A DNA stretch of 64,000 nucleotides, taken from the NCBI RefSeq assembly GCF_017094485.1, contig NZ_CP064786.1, positions 1,984,001 to 2,048,000 on the forward strand, in the 5' to 3' direction. Numbering within the stretch: the first letter of the stretch is position 1; each line of letters begins with the position of its first letter. The notes below the pieces were generated by a model. That model searched no databases and was not told where the DNA came from. It saw only the letters and a program-made list of their open reading frames with translations. The stretch comes from Natranaeroarchaeum sulfidigenes. GTDB taxonomy: Archaea; Halobacteriota; Halobacteria; Halobacteriales; Natronoarchaeaceae. The translations under genes were made by a program, and so were the position numbers. Shown one piece after another: positions 62,210 through 64,000 of the stretch.

Positions 62210-62566
62210 ATGCAGGACGACCGGATAGCGCTCGGCCTCGACCTCTTGCGCTCGCTGGAACACGATGAGCTAAGCGTCGCCGATGCCGTCGACAGGCTGG
62301 AGACCGTCTCCACGCATCCCGCAGTCACCAGAGAGATCCTCGACACTGCAGAGAAACGCGGGATTATCGAACGCAAGGACGGGATCATCCGCCCGAAACA
62401 CAGCGAGTTTGTCAGCTACGAGAGTCAGGTCGTCCAGAAAGACGGCGAGTTCGAGTGTCAGCGCTGTGGGGCGGGGCTCTCGACTGGGCACTTCATCAAG
62501 TACGATGCGGGCGAACTGGGTCCCTTTGGCTCCTCTTGTATCCGGAAGGTCACCGGCCGCGACTGA
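62210..62566 (+). CDS. Haloarchaeal conserved protein with treble-clef cysteines (DUF5830-like)
   Basis: A 118-residue protein. The N-terminal 60 residues are helical and winged-helix-like (LGLDLLRSLEHDELSVADAVD, TREILDTAEKRGIIER). The C-terminal half has C-x2-C in FECQRCGAGLSTGHF and one more Cys in GSSCIRKVTGRD, a probable zinc site. The closing FGSSCIRKVTGR segment is typical of the haloarchaeal family recalled as DUF5830. Its 3' end overlaps the convergent gene by 17 bases. Function unknown. Confidence 0.7.
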   Translation: MQDDRIALGLDLLRSLEHDELSVADAVDRLETVSTHPAVTREILDTAEKRGIIERKDGIIRPKHSEFVSYESQVVQKDGEFECQRCGAGLSTGHFIKYDAGELGPFGSSCIRKVTGRD

Positions 62567-63674
62567 GCTCTTCGATTAGTCGCTCGATCGCCTCGCGCTG
62601 TTTGTCGAGCCGTTCGTTCTGATGCTCGACGACCGCCCGCAGTTCGGCGAGTTCTTCGGCGATCGCCTTGCTGTCAGGATCGCTCTCTGCCGGTTCGAAG
62701 CCGACATCCTCAAAATCGAACCCGTCGTCATCGGCTGTGTTCCGTGACGATTCGTCGTCAGTCGTTTGTCCCCGCTCGTTAACCGACTGTGAGCGGTCTG
62801 TGCTACCCTCGGAGTCAAACTCGGTCGCGTCAGTATCAGGCGCTCCGCTCTCCTCAGGATCGTTCGATGGCTCCGCTGTCTCTACTGCCTCCGTTCCACC
62901 CGAGTCCTCGATCACCTGTTCAGCAGAGAGCTCCTCGTCACCCTCGGTCGACGGTGGGTTGGCTTCAAGCGGATCAACACCTTCGCCGAAAGCCACGCCA
63001 CCAGCACCCGGCTGCTCGGCTGGCTCCTCGTCTTCCGACTCGTTCGCGGTTCGTAGCTCCTCGATCGAGTCGACGCCGTGGTACGCGGTCAGCGCGTCGG
63101 ACAGTTTGCTCTCGACGTCCCGTGCCTGATCGTTCGGTGCTTTGATCCGCTGCTGGCGGCCGTCCACGTCGAGGACTACCTGTGTTGCGACGCTACCCTT
63201 CTCGAAGGTTAGATCAGTTACGTCGTCGTAGTGGAACTCCTCGTAATCGGTGTCCCAGACGGCTGCGCCGATGTGTTTGACTAGCCGCTCGCTCGTGACG
63301 ATCAGCGTCAGCTCGCTGAATCGATAGGTCGACAGGACTGTCTCTCCTGGTTCGGTGATCCCTGCGGCATTTATGATCCCAGCGACGACAGGATGGATCA
63401 CGTCGTCAGCACACTTCGATGGAATCGTGAACTCGCGGGTTCCATCAACCGGATAATCGAGACTGAACCGCGTTTTGCGTCGGCCCTCCGAGATAGTTAG
63501 CCGCTCCGCATCGTGTGGGTACTCTTCGACCGACTCGTCGCTCAACAGGCCCTCGGCCCGGTAGATCAGCGTTCGGGTCGGCGTGATATACAGCTGGTCC
63601 TCTCCGCCTAACGGCACCGACGCGGCGACCGTCTCTCCGTCAAGAGCGGATTCTACGACACCGGGTTCGCTCAT
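62550..63674 (-). CDS. PH-like domain protein with acidic linker (DUF7115-like)
   Basis: A 374-residue protein. Residues 1-205 are beta-rich and appear to hold two PH-like (bPH) modules: LYITPTRTLIYRAEGLL and ELTLIVTSERLVKHIG, with VATQVVLDVDGRQQRIKAPN. The region about 210-325 is a long acidic, Ser/Thr-rich disordered linker. The last 40 residues are a coiled coil (AIAEELAELRAVVEHQNERL). I recall it as DUF7115. The ATG at 63674 was preferred over one seven codons upstream. Function unknown; membrane or protein tethering is possible. Confidence 0.68.
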   Translation of the reverse strand: MSEPGVVESALDGETVAASVPLGGEDQLYITPTRTLIYRAEGLLSDESVEEYPHDAERLTISEGRRKTRFSLDYPVDGTREFTIPSKCADDVIHPVVAGIINAAGITEPGETVLSTYRFSELTLIVTSERLVKHIGAAVWDTDYEEFHYDDVTDLTFEKGSVATQVVLDVDGRQQRIKAPNDQARDVESKLSDALTAYHGVDSIEELRTANESEDEEPAEQPGAGGVAFGEGVDPLEANPPSTEGDEELSAEQVIEDSGGTEAVETAEPSNDPEESGAPDTDATEFDSEGSTDRSQSVNERGQTTDDESSRNTADDDGFDFEDVGFEPAESDPDSKAIAEELAELRAVVEHQNERLDKQREAIERLIEELSRGR

Positions 63675-63762
63675 GCACGTGTGTTCTTCCCCCATGGCTT
63701 AAAACTGCAGGCTCCGATCGTAGTGTGAACGAATAACACACGAACTCGGCGTAGATGAGAAG

Positions 63763-63770
63763 CTTAAAGA
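63763..63770 (+). promoter_or_regulatory. TATA box of tRNA-Met
   Basis: CTTAAAGA is centred about 31 bases before the tRNA 5' end, a normal archaeal spacing. Confidence 0.5.
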
Positions 63771-63797
63771 TAATCAGCGGACAACTCGCAGATGAGC

Positions 63798-63945
63798 CCG
63801 GGTGGCTTAGCTGGACATAGCGCCGCACTCATAGGGTTCAGAGATTCGGTGCGGTACCTTGGAAGCCTCTCATGTCCACACGAGGACTGCCGAGCCTCGA
63901 ACCTGGGACATGCGGAGATCGAGGGTTCGGAGCCCTCCCCGGGCA
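63798..63945 (+). tRNA. Elongator tRNA-Met(CAT) with intron
   Basis: The acceptor stem GCCCGGG pairs with CCCGGGC, followed by discriminator A. D-arm GCTTAGCTGGACATAGC. The anticodon stem CCGCA pairs with TGCGG, with anticodon CAT at 63832-63834. An intron of about 74 nt (about 63836-63909) interrupts the loop after position 37, the standard archaeal place, and would be cut at a bulge-helix-bulge. Elongator tRNA-Met introns of about 75 nt are known in haloarchaea. T-arm GAGGG-TTCGGAG-CCCTC. CCA is not encoded. Confidence 0.93.
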
Positions 63946-64000
63946 CTGGCTTTCTACGCGACGTCACGAACGTAGTGAGTGACGAGTTCCGAAAGCCAGT
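63945..64000. repeat. Inverted repeat starting at the tRNA-Met 3' end
   Basis: ACTGGCTTTC and GAAAGCCAGT pair perfectly over 10 bp; the first base is the tRNA discriminator. An inner stem CGTCAC/GTGACG encloses GAACGTAGTGA, close to the core of hairpin 3 after tRNA-His. The element runs to the window edge and may continue. Confidence 0.75.

Overview
The window is haloarchaeal chromosome (class Halobacteria). The evidence is a high-GC, acid-rich proteome, the ubiquitin-like modifier SAMP1, GatD, archaeal DtdA, an archaellin-type prepilin, HalOD1 and other haloarchaea-typical domains, an elongator tRNA-Met with a long intron, and TATA-box/leaderless promoters. I cannot name the genus. A DUF number given for a haloarchaeal family is from memory and was not checked.

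Layout. Positions 1-16.3 kb are housekeeping: the end of an AidB-like acyl-CoA dehydrogenase, a CinA-like protein, YihY, an ATP-NAD kinase-like protein, a PhoU-like regulator, a LEA14-like protein, a CoxG-like/nitrilase pair, an aldehyde dehydrogenase, a RIO kinase, a second acyl-CoA dehydrogenase, a lone archaellin, an M24 peptidase and AroA. Positions 16.4-20.2 kb are a sharply AT-richer defence island of two genes. One is a tandem EVE-like domain protein fused to a McrB-type AAA+ motor, and the other is a PD-(D/E)XK nuclease in the McrC position. The island abuts the orphan C-terminus of an Eco57I-type DNA methyltransferase. Then come a 50-bp tandem repeat and a winged-helix/PemK toxin-antitoxin pair whose toxin gene has an in-frame TGA.

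Positions 21.9-34.7 kb form a galactoside-utilisation locus: a GH42 beta-galactosidase, a sulfatase, an IclR regulator, a four-gene ABC sugar importer, a GH4 alpha-galactosidase, D-galactonate dehydratase and an SDR that could be the galactose dehydrogenase. Three copies of a 17-bp inverted repeat (RTTCA-N7-YGAAC) lie around the regulator and importer genes and are the probable IclR operator. Sugar would enter through the ABC system, be desulfated and hydrolysed in the cytoplasm, and galactose would be oxidised through galactonate to 2-keto-3-deoxygalactonate.

Positions 35-44.6 kb hold a Rieske protein, small regulators, a secreted protein, GatD, a GNAT enzyme, an enoyl-CoA hydratase, SAMP1, a potassium channel and a HalOD1 protein. 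At 44.9-48.6 kb is a striking pair: a double-rhodanese domain fused to a siroheme/4Fe-4S sulfite/nitrite reductase, directly followed by an FrhB-type F420 oxidoreductase. This looks like a two-gene counterpart of methanogen F420-dependent sulfite reductase, preceded by a possible translationally coupled 23-codon leader ORF.

Positions 48.7-64 kb carry an MFS carrier, small membrane proteins, tRNA-His followed by three hairpins whose arms copy the tRNA 3' end, a REC-PAS-PAS protein, a site-2 protease with CBS domains, a zinc ribbon-Hsp20 operon, DtdA, AroE, a pabB-pabA-pabC operon for p-aminobenzoate, and at the end an intron-containing tRNA-Met(CAT) with its own trailing hairpin.
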